Assembly: GCF_020622345.1 (NCBI RefSeq)
Contig: NZ_JACNMO010000011.1
Location: 110,218 to 174,217 of the forward strand
From: Roseobacter weihaiensis
Lineage (GTDB): Bacteria; Pseudomonadota; Alphaproteobacteria; Rhodobacterales; Rhodobacteraceae
Length of the DNA: 64,000 bases
Direction: 5' to 3'
The notes beneath the pieces are model-generated. The model was given only the letters and a program-made list of their open reading frames with translations, was not told the origin of the DNA and made no database searches. The position numbers and the translations under genes were made by a program. The number at the start of each line of letters is the position of its first letter. The first letter of the stretch is position 1. Positions 34,103-43,972 of the stretch are shown piece after piece.

Positions 34103-34482
34103 CTGTCCTCTCCTTGGGCCAGGGCACAGGTCGCCCGACCATCTGTGGATATGACCCGCATGACAAGCAACTGGGCCCGCGCGCCTGCGGCGGCCAGCGC
34201 TGCTGCTTCGGCGACGGACCCCGTGCCGTGGGCGGCCCGAGACGCGTCGGATTGCGTCACGGTCTGCTGCGCTGCCAAGGCCGCGGGCGTCACGGCCAGC
34301 ATCGCCAGGTCGTGCCCTTTTGCAAAGGCAACAAACACATCTTCCACGGCTTTCCCCTCAACTGTCGCAACGCCATCCGGTTGCAGCCCGGCGCAGGCCA
34401 GACTGAACGCATCTTCAAGACTGTCCCGGGTGACCGAGCGCCGAAATCCAAAGCCCGCGACAATCACAGCACCCCGCTCCAT
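34099..34482 (-). CDS. cobE: CobE/GbiG-family cobalamin biosynthesis protein
   Basis: The 127-residue protein matches the CobE family (related to the C-terminal domain of CbiG). It begins with [20 protein letters not shown] and has a hydrophobic core typical of the family. CobE is thought to act as a carrier or helper of corrin intermediates rather than an enzyme. It is overlapped by cobL (19 bases upstream end) and cobM (4 bases). Confidence 0.85.
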   Translation of the reverse strand: MERGAVIVAGFGFRRSVTRDSLEDAFSLACAGLQPDGVATVEGKAVEDVFVAFAKGHDLAMLAVTPAALAAQQTVTQSDASRAAHGTGSVAEAAALAAAGARAQLLVMRVISTDGRATCALAQGEDR

Positions 34483-35663
34483 TGCACCACAGGATAGGCA
34501 GGCTTCCAGCCCCGTTTTGACCCGAGCGGGTGTCCGGTTGCAATCTCTATCCGCATCAAACCCCCACCCCGGTCGGTCTGAAGCTGCGTCAACAGCGCTT
34601 CGCCCTCAAGTGTCACGGCATTTGCCACCACACGGGTTCCGGCAGACAGACAGGCGCTCAGCGCTCCGATCATCTCCTCGGATACTCCGCCGCCGATGAA
34701 AACCGCATCGGGAACCGCGAGCCCCGCCAGAACGTCAGGCGCCTGCCCCACGACGACCTCAAGCCGGTCGGCGCCGAGGTTCTGGGCATTGGACTTGATG
34801 AGCGCCACACGGTCGGCGCGGGGCTCGATGGCAATGGCCCGACACGCGGGGTGCGAGAGCAGCCATTCAATCGCGACCGAGCCCGAGCCCGCACCGATGT
34901 CCCATAAAAGCTCTCCCGGTTTGGGCGCCAGGCTTGACAGGGTGATCGCGCGCACGGGGCGCTTGGTCATCACGCCGTCGCTTTCAAAAAGCCGATCCTC
35001 CAGACCTGATGCACAGGGCAGCGCCGGCCCGATGCCTGCCACCTCCACCGCGACACAGACCGGGTGCGCAAAGCTGTGCTGGTCCGCGTCCTGCACCCTC
35101 AGGCGTGTCACCTTTTCGCGCAGCCCGCCGAGCGCTTCGAAGGCCGTCAGTGTGCTTTGTCCAAAGCCCTGTTGTTCCAGATAGTCTGCCAGTTCCTGAA
35201 CGGCCTCTCCGTTGCGCAGCAGCACCAGCATCTGCCTGCCCGCCGCCAGATGCGGCCGCAGTTGCGTGAGTGGCAATGCATGCAGACCGAGGCACACGAC
35301 TTTTTCCAGTGCCCAGCCCAGCCTGCTTGCCGCCAGCGAAAAGGTGGACCGTCCCGGAAAGGCCCGCCAGTCGGAGGGCGCGAAATGACGCGCAATCACA
35401 CTGCCCGCCCCGAACCAGAACGGATCACCGGATGCCAGGACAGCCACCCTTTGTCCCTTGAGGGTCTTCAGACGCGCGATCCCATCGGCAAAGGGCACCG
35501 GCCATGCGATCTGCGGGACGCGCACATCCGACAGCAAAGACAGATGCCTTTTGGACCCCATGATCACCTCTGCCGCCTCCAGCGCCTTGCGGCTTGCACC
35601 GGACAGGCCATCCGGTCCATCTTCGCCCAGACCGATGATCGTGATCCAAGGGGCCTCAGCCAT
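34464..35663 (-). CDS. cobL: Precorrin-6Y C5,15-methyltransferase (decarboxylating)
   Basis: The 399-residue protein is a fusion of a CbiE-like methyltransferase (about 1-200, starting WITIIGLGEDGPDGLSGAS) and a CbiT-like domain (about 210-399, with LLWDIGAGSGSVAIEWL). It methylates C5 and C15 and decarboxylates the acetate at C12. ATG 35663 is the start that fits family length. This start codon overlaps the start of the divergent cobK gene (CATG at 35661-35664), which is unusual. It resumes the minus-strand cob run after cobK. Confidence 0.93.
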   Translation of the reverse strand: MAEAPWITIIGLGEDGPDGLSGASRKALEAAEVIMGSKRHLSLLSDVRVPQIAWPVPFADGIARLKTLKGQRVAVLASGDPFWFGAGSVIARHFAPSDWRAFPGRSTFSLAASRLGWALEKVVCLGLHALPLTQLRPHLAAGRQMLVLLRNGEAVQELADYLEQQGFGQSTLTAFEALGGLREKVTRLRVQDADQHSFAHPVCVAVEVAGIGPALPCASGLEDRLFESDGVMTKRPVRAITLSSLAPKPGELLWDIGAGSGSVAIEWLLSHPACRAIAIEPRADRVALIKSNAQNLGADRLEVVVGQAPDVLAGLAVPDAVFIGGGVSEEMIGALSACLSAGTRVVANAVTLEGEALLTQLQTDRGGGLMRIEIATGHPLGSKRGWKPAYPVVQWSGVL

Positions 35664-36417
35664 GACGCCGAACCTGCTGATACTGGGCGGCACCACCGAA
35701 GCCACGGCTCTGGCCAAAACGGTGGCCGACGCGGGTCTTCGCGGTATCGTGTCCTTTGCCGGTCGTGTGGACCGCCCGGTGCGCCAGCCGCTGCCGCAGC
35801 GGATTGGCGGTTTTGGCGGGGTGGCCGGACTGATGAGCTTCCTGAAAGATCAGAGCATCACCCATGTGGTGGACGCCACACACCCCTTTGCCGCGCAGAT
35901 GAGCCGACACGCGGTGGCTGCGACCAAGGCACTGGATCTGCCGCTGGTGGCCTTGACCCGTCCGGCATGGGTACCGCAAACCGGCGATATCTGGCATTCT
36001 GTTGCGGATATCGCCGGGGCTGTTGAGGCGCTGCAGCGTCCCGCCGCGCGGGTCATGCTCGCCGTCGGGCGCATGCATCTGGCAGCCTTCGCGCCCAATC
36101 CGCAGCATTTCTACCTGTTGCGGCTGGTCGATCCGCCAAAGACCGCGTTGCCGCTGCCCCGGACCGAGGTTCTCGTCTCGCGCGGCCCTTTCCGGGAGGC
36201 CGAGGACAGCGCCCTGATGCAACACCACCGCATCGAGATCGTCGTGTCGAAAAATGCAGGTGGCACCGGAGCCTACGCCAAAATAGCGGCAGCCCGCGCG
36301 CTGAAGCTGCCGGTCATCATGATCGACCGCCCGGCCCTGCCGGACCGGATGGAAGTCGCAACACCCAAGGCCGTTTTGCGGTGGCTGGCTCATACATGCA
36401 CCGATCTGGGCGTGTAG
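35662..36417 (+). CDS. cobK: Precorrin-6A reductase, antisense within the cob operon
   Basis: The 251-residue NADPH-dependent enzyme reduces precorrin-6A to 6B. Motifs are LLILGGTTEATALAKTV near the start, VDATHPFAAQMSRHA and ILVSKNAGGTGAYAKIAAA-like VVSKNAGGTGAYAKIAA near the end. It lies on the plus strand between cobJ and cobL. Its start overlaps the cobL start by two bases, and its end overlaps the cobJ end by 28 bases. AAGGGG about nine bases before the ATG lies inside cobL, where its promoter must also lie. Confidence 0.92.
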   Translation: MTPNLLILGGTTEATALAKTVADAGLRGIVSFAGRVDRPVRQPLPQRIGGFGGVAGLMSFLKDQSITHVVDATHPFAAQMSRHAVAATKALDLPLVALTRPAWVPQTGDIWHSVADIAGAVEALQRPAARVMLAVGRMHLAAFAPNPQHFYLLRLVDPPKTALPLPRTEVLVSRGPFREAEDSALMQHHRIEIVVSKNAGGTGAYAKIAAARALKLPVIMIDRPALPDRMEVATPKAVLRWLAHTCTDLGV

Positions 36418-37142
36418 ACGATGGGGTCGCCTTCGCGCTCGATCCGACGGGTCAGCGACGATCCCACCAGAACAACGGTGCGCATATCGGCCATCTCGGG
36501 GGTCGCCTCCGCAAGGGTCGCGACGCACATATGCTGATCCGGGGTCGAGACGGCACGGGCAAAGATCACCAGACGTTCAGGCTCGCAGGTCTCGCGCAGA
36601 ACATCCAGGGCGCGCCCAAACCCCTCGGGCCGGGCGCGGGAACGTGGGTTGTAGAACGCCATGGCGAAATCCGCCTCGGCGGCCAGCCGCAGGCGCTTTT
36701 CGATCACCGACCAGGGTTTGAGGTTGTCACTCAGGTTGATCGTGCAGAAGTCATGCCCAAGCGGCGCACCCGCCTGCGCGGCGGCAGCCAGCATCGCGGT
36801 GATGCCCGGCAGCACCCGGATATCAAGGGCGCGCCAGATGGCAGGCCCGGCCTCCACCGCTTCAAAAACCGCGGAAGCCATGGCAAAGACACCCGGATCG
36901 CCTGAGCTGACCACCAGAACCTGCCGCCCCGCCTCTGCCATCTGCAGGGCGTGTCTGGCCCGTTCAAGCTCCACCCGGTTGTCGCTTTCATGCAGCGTCA
37001 GCCCCGGACGCGGGGAGATGCGGCGCACATAGGGAATATAGCCGACGACATCGGTGGCCTGCTCTATGGCCTCGGTCACCTGAGGGGTCACGAGGACGTC
37101 AGCCCCCGGCCCCAATCCTGCGATGGCAAGCCACCCTTTCAT
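36390..37142 (-). CDS. cobJ: Precorrin-3B C17-methyltransferase
   Basis: The 250-residue enzyme methylates C17 and contracts the ring to give precorrin-4. It starts at ATG 37142 (MKGWLAIAGLGPGADVLVTP), overlapping the cobI stop by four bases; a longer frame has no family match. Other motifs are VVGYIPYVRRI and VSSGDPGVFAMASAVFEAV. Its 3' end overlaps that of cobK on the other strand. Confidence 0.93.
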   Translation of the reverse strand: MKGWLAIAGLGPGADVLVTPQVTEAIEQATDVVGYIPYVRRISPRPGLTLHESDNRVELERARHALQMAEAGRQVLVVSSGDPGVFAMASAVFEAVEAGPAIWRALDIRVLPGITAMLAAAAQAGAPLGHDFCTINLSDNLKPWSVIEKRLRLAAEADFAMAFYNPRSRARPEGFGRALDVLRETCEPERLVIFARAVSTPDQHMCVATLAEATPEMADMRTVVLVGSSLTRRIEREGDPIVYTPRSVHV

Positions 37143-37864
37143 GGTCTGCGGCCCTGCCCATGGACCAAGATGATCGAGAAATAAGGCAGCGTTTCGGCAT
37201 CGCAATCGGCAAGACGGCAGACTTCTTGCCCTTCCATGCTGGCGTATTTCACCAGCACCGCACGATCTGCCTTGCCCGCGGCGGCCAAAGCGCGGCGCAC
37301 CTTGGGCAGGTTGCGCCCGATCTTCATGACGACCAGCGCATCCGCCTCCGTCATGGCGCGGGTGAGCGCGTCCTCACTCAGGGTGCCCATCACGGTTGAG
37401 AGGATATCGTCCCCCCAGGTGATCGGCGCGCCCGAGGCTGTCCAGGCGGCGGACATGCCGGTGATCGCCGGGACAACTTCGACCGGAATACGGTCCTTGA
37501 GGCGTGTGTAGAGATGCATGAAAGAGCCGTAGAAGAACGGGTCTCCTTCGCACAGAACAACCGTATCCCTGCCACTGCGCACCAAGGCTTCGAGATGGGC
37601 GGTGCAGTCAGCGTAAAACGCCGAGAGCACCTCGTTATACCGAGGATCGGTCAGCGGGATTTCGGTGGTGACGGGATATTCCATCGCAAAGATGGCGGCG
37701 TCTTCGGGCATCATCCCCTCGACGATCTTGCAGGCCCGCCCCGACCGGCCCGCCTTGCGGAAAAAGGCGATGTCGCGGGTATTGCGCACCAGGCGGTTCG
37801 CCTTCACGCTCATCAGGTCCGGGTCGCCGGGCCCCAACCCCACTCCATAGAGCTTCGCGGTCAT
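37139..37864 (-). CDS. cobI: Precorrin-2 C20-methyltransferase
   Basis: The 241-residue SAM-dependent enzyme methylates C20 to form precorrin-3A. The start at ATG 37864 gives MTAKLYGVGLGPGDPDLMSV, the classic family start, and overlaps the cobH stop (ATGA). VVLCEGDPFFYGSFMHLYTR and VVPAITGMSAAWTASGAPI are further family motifs. The frame is open further upstream, but that part is a shadow of cobH. Confidence 0.93.
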   Translation of the reverse strand: MTAKLYGVGLGPGDPDLMSVKANRLVRNTRDIAFFRKAGRSGRACKIVEGMMPEDAAIFAMEYPVTTEIPLTDPRYNEVLSAFYADCTAHLEALVRSGRDTVVLCEGDPFFYGSFMHLYTRLKDRIPVEVVPAITGMSAAWTASGAPITWGDDILSTVMGTLSEDALTRAMTEADALVVMKIGRNLPKVRRALAAAGKADRAVLVKYASMEGQEVCRLADCDAETLPYFSIILVHGQGRRP

Positions 37865-38490
37865 TCGGTCCGACTCGCTATCGCATTCATCGCGGCGACC
37901 GTGATGGCGCTGCCGCCCAGCCTGCCCTTCACGATGATCGACGGGGCGGGATTGGCCGCCCACAGCGCCTCCTTGCTTTCGCGCGCGCCCACGAAACCCA
38001 CCGGGCAGCCGATGATGGCGGCGGGGCGCGGGCAGGCAGGGTCTTCGAGCATCTCCAGCAGGTGGAACAGCGCGGTCGGCGCGTTCCCGATGGCCACCAG
38101 CGACCCCTCCAGTCGGTCGCGCCACAACTCAAGCGCCGCCGCCGACCGGGTGGTTCCCAGATCAGCCGCCAGCTGCGGCACACGCGGGTCGCGCAACGTG
38201 CAGATCACCTCATTCTCGGCAGGCAGGCGCTTGCGCGTGACACCTTCGCTGACCATATGGGCATCGCAGAAAATCGGCGCGCCGTTTTCAAGCGCCGCCC
38301 GTGCCGCCGCCACCATGCCGGGTGCGACCCTGACATGGCGTTCGAGCCCCACCATCCCCGCCGCATGGATCATCCGCACCACCACCTGTTCCGCGTCTGG
38401 CGCAAATCCAGCCAGCGCCGCCTCGGCCCGAATGGTGGCAAAGCTTTCCAGATAGATGGCGGCACCGTCTTTTTCGTATTCGTAAGGCAT
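37861..38490 (-). CDS. cobH: Precorrin-8X methylmutase
   Basis: The 209-residue protein moves a methyl group from C11 to C12 to give hydrogenobyrinic acid. It matches the family from YLESFATIRAEA (about 13-24) through MIHAAGMVGLERHV, where the conserved catalytic histidine lies, to IIGCPVGFVGARESKEAL. It lies two bases after cobG and overlaps cobI. Confidence 0.94.
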   Translation of the reverse strand: MPYEYEKDGAAIYLESFATIRAEAALAGFAPDAEQVVVRMIHAAGMVGLERHVRVAPGMVAAARAALENGAPIFCDAHMVSEGVTRKRLPAENEVICTLRDPRVPQLAADLGTTRSAAALELWRDRLEGSLVAIGNAPTALFHLLEMLEDPACPRPAAIIGCPVGFVGARESKEALWAANPAPSIIVKGRLGGSAITVAAMNAIASRTE

Positions 38491-38492
38491 AG

Positions 38493-39632
38493 CTACCGGG
38501 CAATCTCTTTCGCAATATCGTCACGAGACAGACCTCGGACGGATGGCGCATCCCACGCTGTGCCGTTGCGCACAAGGTCAAAGTAGCCATCGGCACCGAC
38601 CAGTGTGAGATCGGCGGAACCGGGATGCGCGCATCCTTTGGCACATCCCGAGACATGCAGTGTCTGCCCCGTAGGCATCTTGCCTGAAAGCGACAGGGCA
38701 AGCGCACGGGTCTCGGCCTGCCCTTGGCTACACTTGGGCAGTCCCGGGCAGGCATGCACCCGCAGGGTGGCATCCCCGGGGTCGCAAACAAATGCCTCGA
38801 CCCGTTGCGGCGCGGCCCCTTCAAGCACAAACAACCGCCATGGCGTCAGCCGGAGGCCGGTCCCCGCACCCTCCGATATCAGATGTGCCAGCGCGGCGGC
38901 ATCTATGGCCCCGAAGGGCACACCGTAGACCGCCCCGATCGCGTGGACTCCGGGTTGCAGCATCGCGCCCGGCGCGCGCGGCCGCGCCCCCTGAAATCGG
39001 GTGGGCAAATCTTGGGTTGCAAGATGGCGCGCCATGCGGCCCGCGCGCGCGCCGCCCGTGTCCACAAACCACAGCGCCAGCGCCCGCAACATCTCGGGCG
39101 CTGTGTCCTCGGTGACGGCCACGCCCGTGTCCGCGCCATCCGCCCGCAGGATCAGCCCGACCTCCTGCCCGCGTTCGAACCGGAAATCCGCCGACGCCTT
39201 TGCCAGCAGGGGCTGCGCGCCGGTATCAAGCGCGATGCCCATTTTTGCGGGCAGGTCCGGAAGCGTTGCAAGACTGGCCAACAAAACCTTGTAGAGCCAC
39301 GCAGTCAGGTCGTCCTGACCCCACTGGGGTGTGGTGAGGATGTTGCGCCGGGCCTCCTGCGCCGGGGTGGCGTCCAGCAGCCCCGCCGCCATCAGCGCCT
39401 CAAGCAAATCGGGATGCCCGGCCGCGCGCACCCCGCGTAATTGCAGATTGGCGCGGGAGGTCAGATCGATAATGCCATTGCCATAGGTCTGCGACAGGTG
39501 GCACAGGGTCAGCGCCTGTGTCCGGTCAAACCGGCTCATGTGAGGCCGGACCCGGACGATCAGACCATCCCCCGACATCATCGGGCGATGCGCACCGGGG
39601 CACCAGCCCTTGACCGTAGGTGTGGCGGTCAT
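38493..39632 (-). CDS. cobG: Precorrin-3B synthase
   Basis: The 379-residue protein resembles nitrite/sulfite reductases and uses an Fe-S centre and oxygen to hydroxylate C20 and form the gamma-lactone of precorrin-3B. The cluster cysteines are visible as CPGLPKC (295-301) and CAKGC (330-334). The N-terminal half carries the ferredoxin-like repeat starting at KGWCPGAHRPM. CobG marks the aerobic pathway. Its start overlaps the cobN stop by four bases. Confidence 0.93.
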   Translation of the reverse strand: MTATPTVKGWCPGAHRPMMSGDGLIVRVRPHMSRFDRTQALTLCHLSQTYGNGIIDLTSRANLQLRGVRAAGHPDLLEALMAAGLLDATPAQEARRNILTTPQWGQDDLTAWLYKVLLASLATLPDLPAKMGIALDTGAQPLLAKASADFRFERGQEVGLILRADGADTGVAVTEDTAPEMLRALALWFVDTGGARAGRMARHLATQDLPTRFQGARPRAPGAMLQPGVHAIGAVYGVPFGAIDAAALAHLISEGAGTGLRLTPWRLFVLEGAAPQRVEAFVCDPGDATLRVHACPGLPKCSQGQAETRALALSLSGKMPTGQTLHVSGCAKGCAHPGSADLTLVGADGYFDLVRNGTAWDAPSVRGLSRDDIAKEIAR

Positions 39633-42600
39633 TCTGCCGCCTCCAGCGAGGCAAGGATGGAATTGCGCCGCGATGTCCAGAGCCCGGCCGCATGCAGCGC
39701 GGCAAAGCGGTCGCGCATGGCGGCATGGGCTTCCGGGTTGGCATCGGCCAGAAAGGCTGCGACCTCGGCATCACCCAGGGTTGCATCGTAATAAAGATCA
39801 AAGAGATGGTCCGGGACCACCTGCGCGAGCTGCGCAAAAGCCGCCATGTTCTCCAGGGTTGAGGCGATCTCCGCCGCGCCACGGAACCCGTGCCGCCGCA
39901 TGCCCGCAATCCAGTCGGGCTGCACCGCGCGCCCGTGTACGACCCGCGCGATTTCTTCGGTCAGGCTGCGGGTGCGCGGCGCGTCGAAATCCGTGGCGTC
40001 AAGATGATAGAGCCCGGCGCGCCCGCCCGTAACCGCTTGGGCCGCAGCGAAGCCCGCCTCATGAGTGGCGTAATCTTCGGCCAGCAGCACATCGGTTTCC
40101 GGCAAATCCTGAAGGTGCAGGAAGGCCTTGGCACCGACCACTCGCGCGCGCAAACCTGCCGCGTCCTGCACGGCGTTATCCCCGTCCACAGCCCAGCTTG
40201 ACGCCGCCAGCCACGCCTCCCCCGCCGCCTTGCGGGCATCCTCAGAATAGTCACCGATATGCGCGCCCATCGAGACCCCGAAATGGCCCGGCGCGGGGCC
40301 AAAGACCCTCGCACCTGACTGGCCGACATAGGGGTTCCAGTCGGGGGCCTCGTCGCGCGCTGCCAGCGCCCGCACCGCCTGAGCAAAGAGGGCCGTCAGG
40401 GTTGGAAAGACATCGCGGAAAAGCCCCGAGACGCGAAGGGTCACGTCCAGACGCGGGCGGTCCAGTTCGGTGATCGGCAGCACTTCGATCCCCGAAACCC
40501 TTTCGGATTTTGCATCCCACCGTGGGCGCACCCCCAGCAGGCTGAGCGCCATGGCAAACTCCTCGCCGGCCGTGCGCATCGTGGCAGAGCCCCAGAGATC
40601 GACCACGAGGCTGCGGGGCCAGTCGCCCTCGTCCTGCAGATACCGGCGCACGAAGTCATCGGCCAGCCGCTGCCCCTGGGCGTAAGCCGCCCGTGTCGGG
40701 ACAGCCCGCTGATCGACGGTGTAGAGGTTACGGCCCGTGGGCAGCACGTCCTGCCGCCCGCGGTAAGGGGACCCCGAGGGGCCGCCCTCAATCCGCTTGC
40801 CATCCAGCGCATCCAGCAGCGCCAGGCGTTCCGCCTGCGAAGAGGCCTGCGCATCAAAAGGTGTCTGACCGGCGGGGGCGCGTCCCCAGATGTGCAACCC
40901 GTCACCGAACTGGCTGTCCTTGACGTCGCAGACAAAACGGTCGATGCGGGTGATCGCCTCGGCGGCACAGGACACGCCCGCCAACCCCAACTCGTTTTCG
41001 ACACCCAGGGCCTGCGCCTCCTGTCGGATATCTTCCTGCAAGCGGTCGCGCCGACGCGGGTCAAGCCCGTCCGCGTTGGAGAACTCATCGAGCAGCGCCT
41101 CCAGCCGGGTCAGCCTTTCGGGCGTTGCGGCCTGCCGCATCGGTGGCGGGATGTGCCCCAGGGTCATTGCGCCGATGCGGCGTTTGGCCTGCGCGGCCTC
41201 GCCGGGATCGTTGACAATAAACGGATAGATCACCGGGCTCGCGCCGGTGAGCAGATCCGGCCAGCAGCTTTTGGAGAGTGCAACGGATTTGCCCGGCAGC
41301 CACTCCAATGTGCCATGCGCGCCGATATGCACGATCACATCGACCTGGCGCTGCAGCCATAGATAAAAGGCCACGTAGCCGTGACGCGGCACCCGTGCCA
41401 GATCATGGTATTCTGCGTCCCGCAGTTTTGGCGTACCACGCTCCGGCTGGAGCGCGACAAGCACCTTGCCACGGGCAAGGACCGGCAGCGCGAGACTGCC
41501 CTGTTCAAATGCCGCATCCGCTTCCGGGTGCCCCCAGGCGGCGATCAGATCGGCCTGCGCAGCGGCGGGAAGCGCAGCCAGGGCGCGTTTGTAGTCCGCC
41601 AGTGGCAAGGGCGTTGCCGCGGCTTGTAGGTCATCGCCTGCGATCGTGCCGCCGGTATCATAGCCTGCCATCTTCAGATCATCGAGAATGGCATCTGCCG
41701 AGGCGATGGCGTCCAGCCCCACCGCATGCGCGAGGTTCCAATCCCGCCCCGGATAGGTGGAAAGCACCAGCGCTACCCGCCGTTCAGAGACCGGCGTGAC
41801 GGACAGGCGATGCCAGGCGGCGATGCGGTCGGCTGCCGCCGCGATCCGCTCATGATGCGGGGTGTGGACGTAGCGGGAAAACTCAAGATGCGGATCGCGC
41901 GCCTGCGGCTCCTTGAAGGACGCGACCCCGGCAAAGAGCCGACCATCCACCTCCGGCAGCACCACATGCATCGCCAGATCGGCAGGTGACAAGCCGCGAT
42001 CCGCCGCGGCCCAGGCCGCCTCTCCGGATGTTGCCAGCGCGATCTGGAAAACCGGCACGCCGGGGGCGTCCAGCGGCGAGGCCCCTTGCGCCCCCTGCCC
42101 GGAAAAAGATGTCGCATTCACGATGGCCGCAGGATCCAGATGGCGGAGCTGGCGCGCCAGCCATTCCGTGGCCCCCGGTGCCTTGAGCGAGGGTGCAAAG
42201 AGGCCCATGACCTCGAAACCCCGCTGGCGCAGGGCCGAAAACATTGCCTTGATGGGGGCAAGGTCTGCGGCCACCAGATAGGAGCGGTAGAACACCACGG
42301 CAATCAGGGGCTTGACTTGGCCGCCCGCAAGGACCGGGCAGCTCACCCCATGTTCGGGCGTCCAGCCGCCGACAAAGGGCAGTTTCTTGGCGCCCTTGAC
42401 CGGACCGGCATAGAGGCCAGACGCCAGCGCCATCTGTGCCAGCGCCGCCTGCCAGGCCACCACCCCGCCGGTGTCGCAAAGGTGCTGCAACCGGCGCAGG
42501 GTCGAGACCGGCAGCGTAGAGACCGCATCCAGGCTGGGGTCCACCCGACCGTCTGCGGGCAGCACGGCAAGGGCAATGCCTTGCTGCCGCGCCAAGGCTT

Positions 42601-42910
42601 CGATCTGTTGCAGCCCGTAGGGCCAGTAGGGCACCCCGCCAATGAGACGGATCAGGATGCCGCGCGTGCCACTGAGGGTTTGCTCCACGTAGGTATCAAC
42701 CGACAGCGGATGCTTGAGGGCCGCGATATTGGCCAGCCTGAGACCCGGCAGTTTGCCATCCGGTCCGCCGCCCTTGTGCCAGGCCTCCGCCAAAGCCCCG
42801 AGGTCTGAATCCGAGAGGCTGAGCACCACCAGATCCGCCGGGCTTTGCCCCAGATCGGTTGGTGTCTCGGTCTCTTCCAGACCGTGGCTTTCGCGAAAGA
42901 CGACATGCAT
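39629..42910 (-). CDS. cobN: Cobaltochelatase subunit CobN
   Basis: The 1093-residue protein is the large ATP-dependent chelatase subunit that inserts cobalt into hydrogenobyrinic acid a,c-diamide with CobS and CobT, which are not in this window. Family segments include VDVIVHIGAHGTLEWLPGK, PVIYPFIVNDPGEAAQAKRR and NLYTVDQRAVPTRAAY. It is shorter than the roughly 1275-residue Pseudomonas denitrificans protein but similar to other Rhodobacterales CobN, as far as I recall. The start lies six bases after cobW. Confidence 0.94.
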   Translation of the reverse strand: MHVVFRESHGLEETETPTDLGQSPADLVVLSLSDSDLGALAEAWHKGGGPDGKLPGLRLANIAALKHPLSVDTYVEQTLSGTRGILIRLIGGVPYWPYGLQQIEALARQQGIALAVLPADGRVDPSLDAVSTLPVSTLRRLQHLCDTGGVVAWQAALAQMALASGLYAGPVKGAKKLPFVGGWTPEHGVSCPVLAGGQVKPLIAVVFYRSYLVAADLAPIKAMFSALRQRGFEVMGLFAPSLKAPGATEWLARQLRHLDPAAIVNATSFSGQGAQGASPLDAPGVPVFQIALATSGEAAWAAADRGLSPADLAMHVVLPEVDGRLFAGVASFKEPQARDPHLEFSRYVHTPHHERIAAAADRIAAWHRLSVTPVSERRVALVLSTYPGRDWNLAHAVGLDAIASADAILDDLKMAGYDTGGTIAGDDLQAAATPLPLADYKRALAALPAAAQADLIAAWGHPEADAAFEQGSLALPVLARGKVLVALQPERGTPKLRDAEYHDLARVPRHGYVAFYLWLQRQVDVIVHIGAHGTLEWLPGKSVALSKSCWPDLLTGASPVIYPFIVNDPGEAAQAKRRIGAMTLGHIPPPMRQAATPERLTRLEALLDEFSNADGLDPRRRDRLQEDIRQEAQALGVENELGLAGVSCAAEAITRIDRFVCDVKDSQFGDGLHIWGRAPAGQTPFDAQASSQAERLALLDALDGKRIEGGPSGSPYRGRQDVLPTGRNLYTVDQRAVPTRAAYAQGQRLADDFVRRYLQDEGDWPRSLVVDLWGSATMRTAGEEFAMALSLLGVRPRWDAKSERVSGIEVLPITELDRPRLDVTLRVSGLFRDVFPTLTALFAQAVRALAARDEAPDWNPYVGQSGARVFGPAPGHFGVSMGAHIGDYSEDARKAAGEAWLAASSWAVDGDNAVQDAAGLRARVVGAKAFLHLQDLPETDVLLAEDYATHEAGFAAAQAVTGGRAGLYHLDATDFDAPRTRSLTEEIARVVHGRAVQPDWIAGMRRHGFRGAAEIASTLENMAAFAQLAQVVPDHLFDLYYDATLGDAEVAAFLADANPEAHAAMRDRFAALHAAGLWTSRRNSILASLEAAE

Positions 42911-42916
42911 GAGATC

Positions 42917-43972
42917 TTACTCGGCCGCTTCCCGCGCGGGGGCCAGCACGGAGCGGATCGCTTCGACGTCGATATCGTCATGCTCCGCAATCACGACCAA
43001 CCGCCCGGCGCGCGGCTCACCCGCGCCCCAGGGCCGGTCGTACTGATGCCGCACCCGCGCGCCCACGGCCTGCACCAGCAGGCGCAGGGGTTTACCGGCC
43101 ACGCAGGCATATCCCTTGACCCGCAGGATGTTCTGGCTCTTGGCCAGATGCTCGATCCGGTCCACAAGATCCAAAGGATCGGTGAATTCCGGGATGTCGA
43201 TCACCACGGATTCAAAATCGTCATGTTCGTGATCGTCATGGCCATCGTGATGCGACGGGCGCGCGTCCATATCGTCTTCGGCAGCGGCCTCGAGCCCCAG
43301 AATGACACGCGGGTCGACCTGACCTTCCGCAACCTCGACCACCGGGATGGGCCGAGGGCTTTCGGCGGCAATCACCGCCTTGGCCCTGGCCAAGCCCTCT
43401 GGCCCGGCCAAATCCGGCTTGGTCAGCAGGATGATATCGGCACAGGAAATCTGATCGCCAAAGACCTCGGACAGGGGCGTTTCATGATCAATGCTGTCAT
43501 CCGCCAGCCGCTGCGCGTCCACCTTGGCCACATCCATGGCAAACCGGCCCGCCGCCACGGCCTCGGCATCTGCCAGTGCGATCACGGCATCAACGGTGAT
43601 TTTCGAGCGGATATCGGGCCAGTCAAACGCCTTGAGCAGCGGTTTGGGCAGGGCCAGCCCGGAAGTTTCGATCAGGATATGCTCGGGGCGCGGGTCCAGC
43701 GCCATCAACGCCTCGATCGTGGGGATGAAATCATCCGCCACAGTGCAACAAATGCAGCCGTTGGCCAGCTCCATGATGTTTTCCGCCGGGCAGTCGGGGA
43801 TCGCACAGCCCTTGAGTATTTCGCCGTCCACACCCACATCGCCGAACTCGTTGACGACAACGGCCAGCCGCTTGCCACCGGGGTTCTGAATGAGATGAGA
43901 GATCAGTGTCGTCTTGCCGGATCCCAGAAAACCCGTGACAACAGTGACGGGGAGTTTTGCCAGATCAGTCAT
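42917..43972 (-). CDS. cobW: CobW-family GTP-binding metallochaperone
   Basis: The 351-residue G3E GTPase has Walker A GFLGSGKTT (14-22), the metal-binding CICC (73-76), TKPD (184-187) for guanine recognition and a His/Asp-rich loop at 240-252 (SHHDGHDDHEHDD), likely to bind metal. In this operon it probably delivers cobalt to the CobNST chelatase. It overlaps the DUF1636 gene by eight bases. Confidence 0.93.
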   Translation of the reverse strand: MTDLAKLPVTVVTGFLGSGKTTLISHLIQNPGGKRLAVVVNEFGDVGVDGEILKGCAIPDCPAENIMELANGCICCTVADDFIPTIEALMALDPRPEHILIETSGLALPKPLLKAFDWPDIRSKITVDAVIALADAEAVAAGRFAMDVAKVDAQRLADDSIDHETPLSEVFGDQISCADIILLTKPDLAGPEGLARAKAVIAAESPRPIPVVEVAEGQVDPRVILGLEAAAEDDMDARPSHHDGHDDHEHDDFESVVIDIPEFTDPLDLVDRIEHLAKSQNILRVKGYACVAGKPLRLLVQAVGARVRHQYDRPWGAGEPRAGRLVVIAEHDDIDVEAIRSVLAPAREAAE

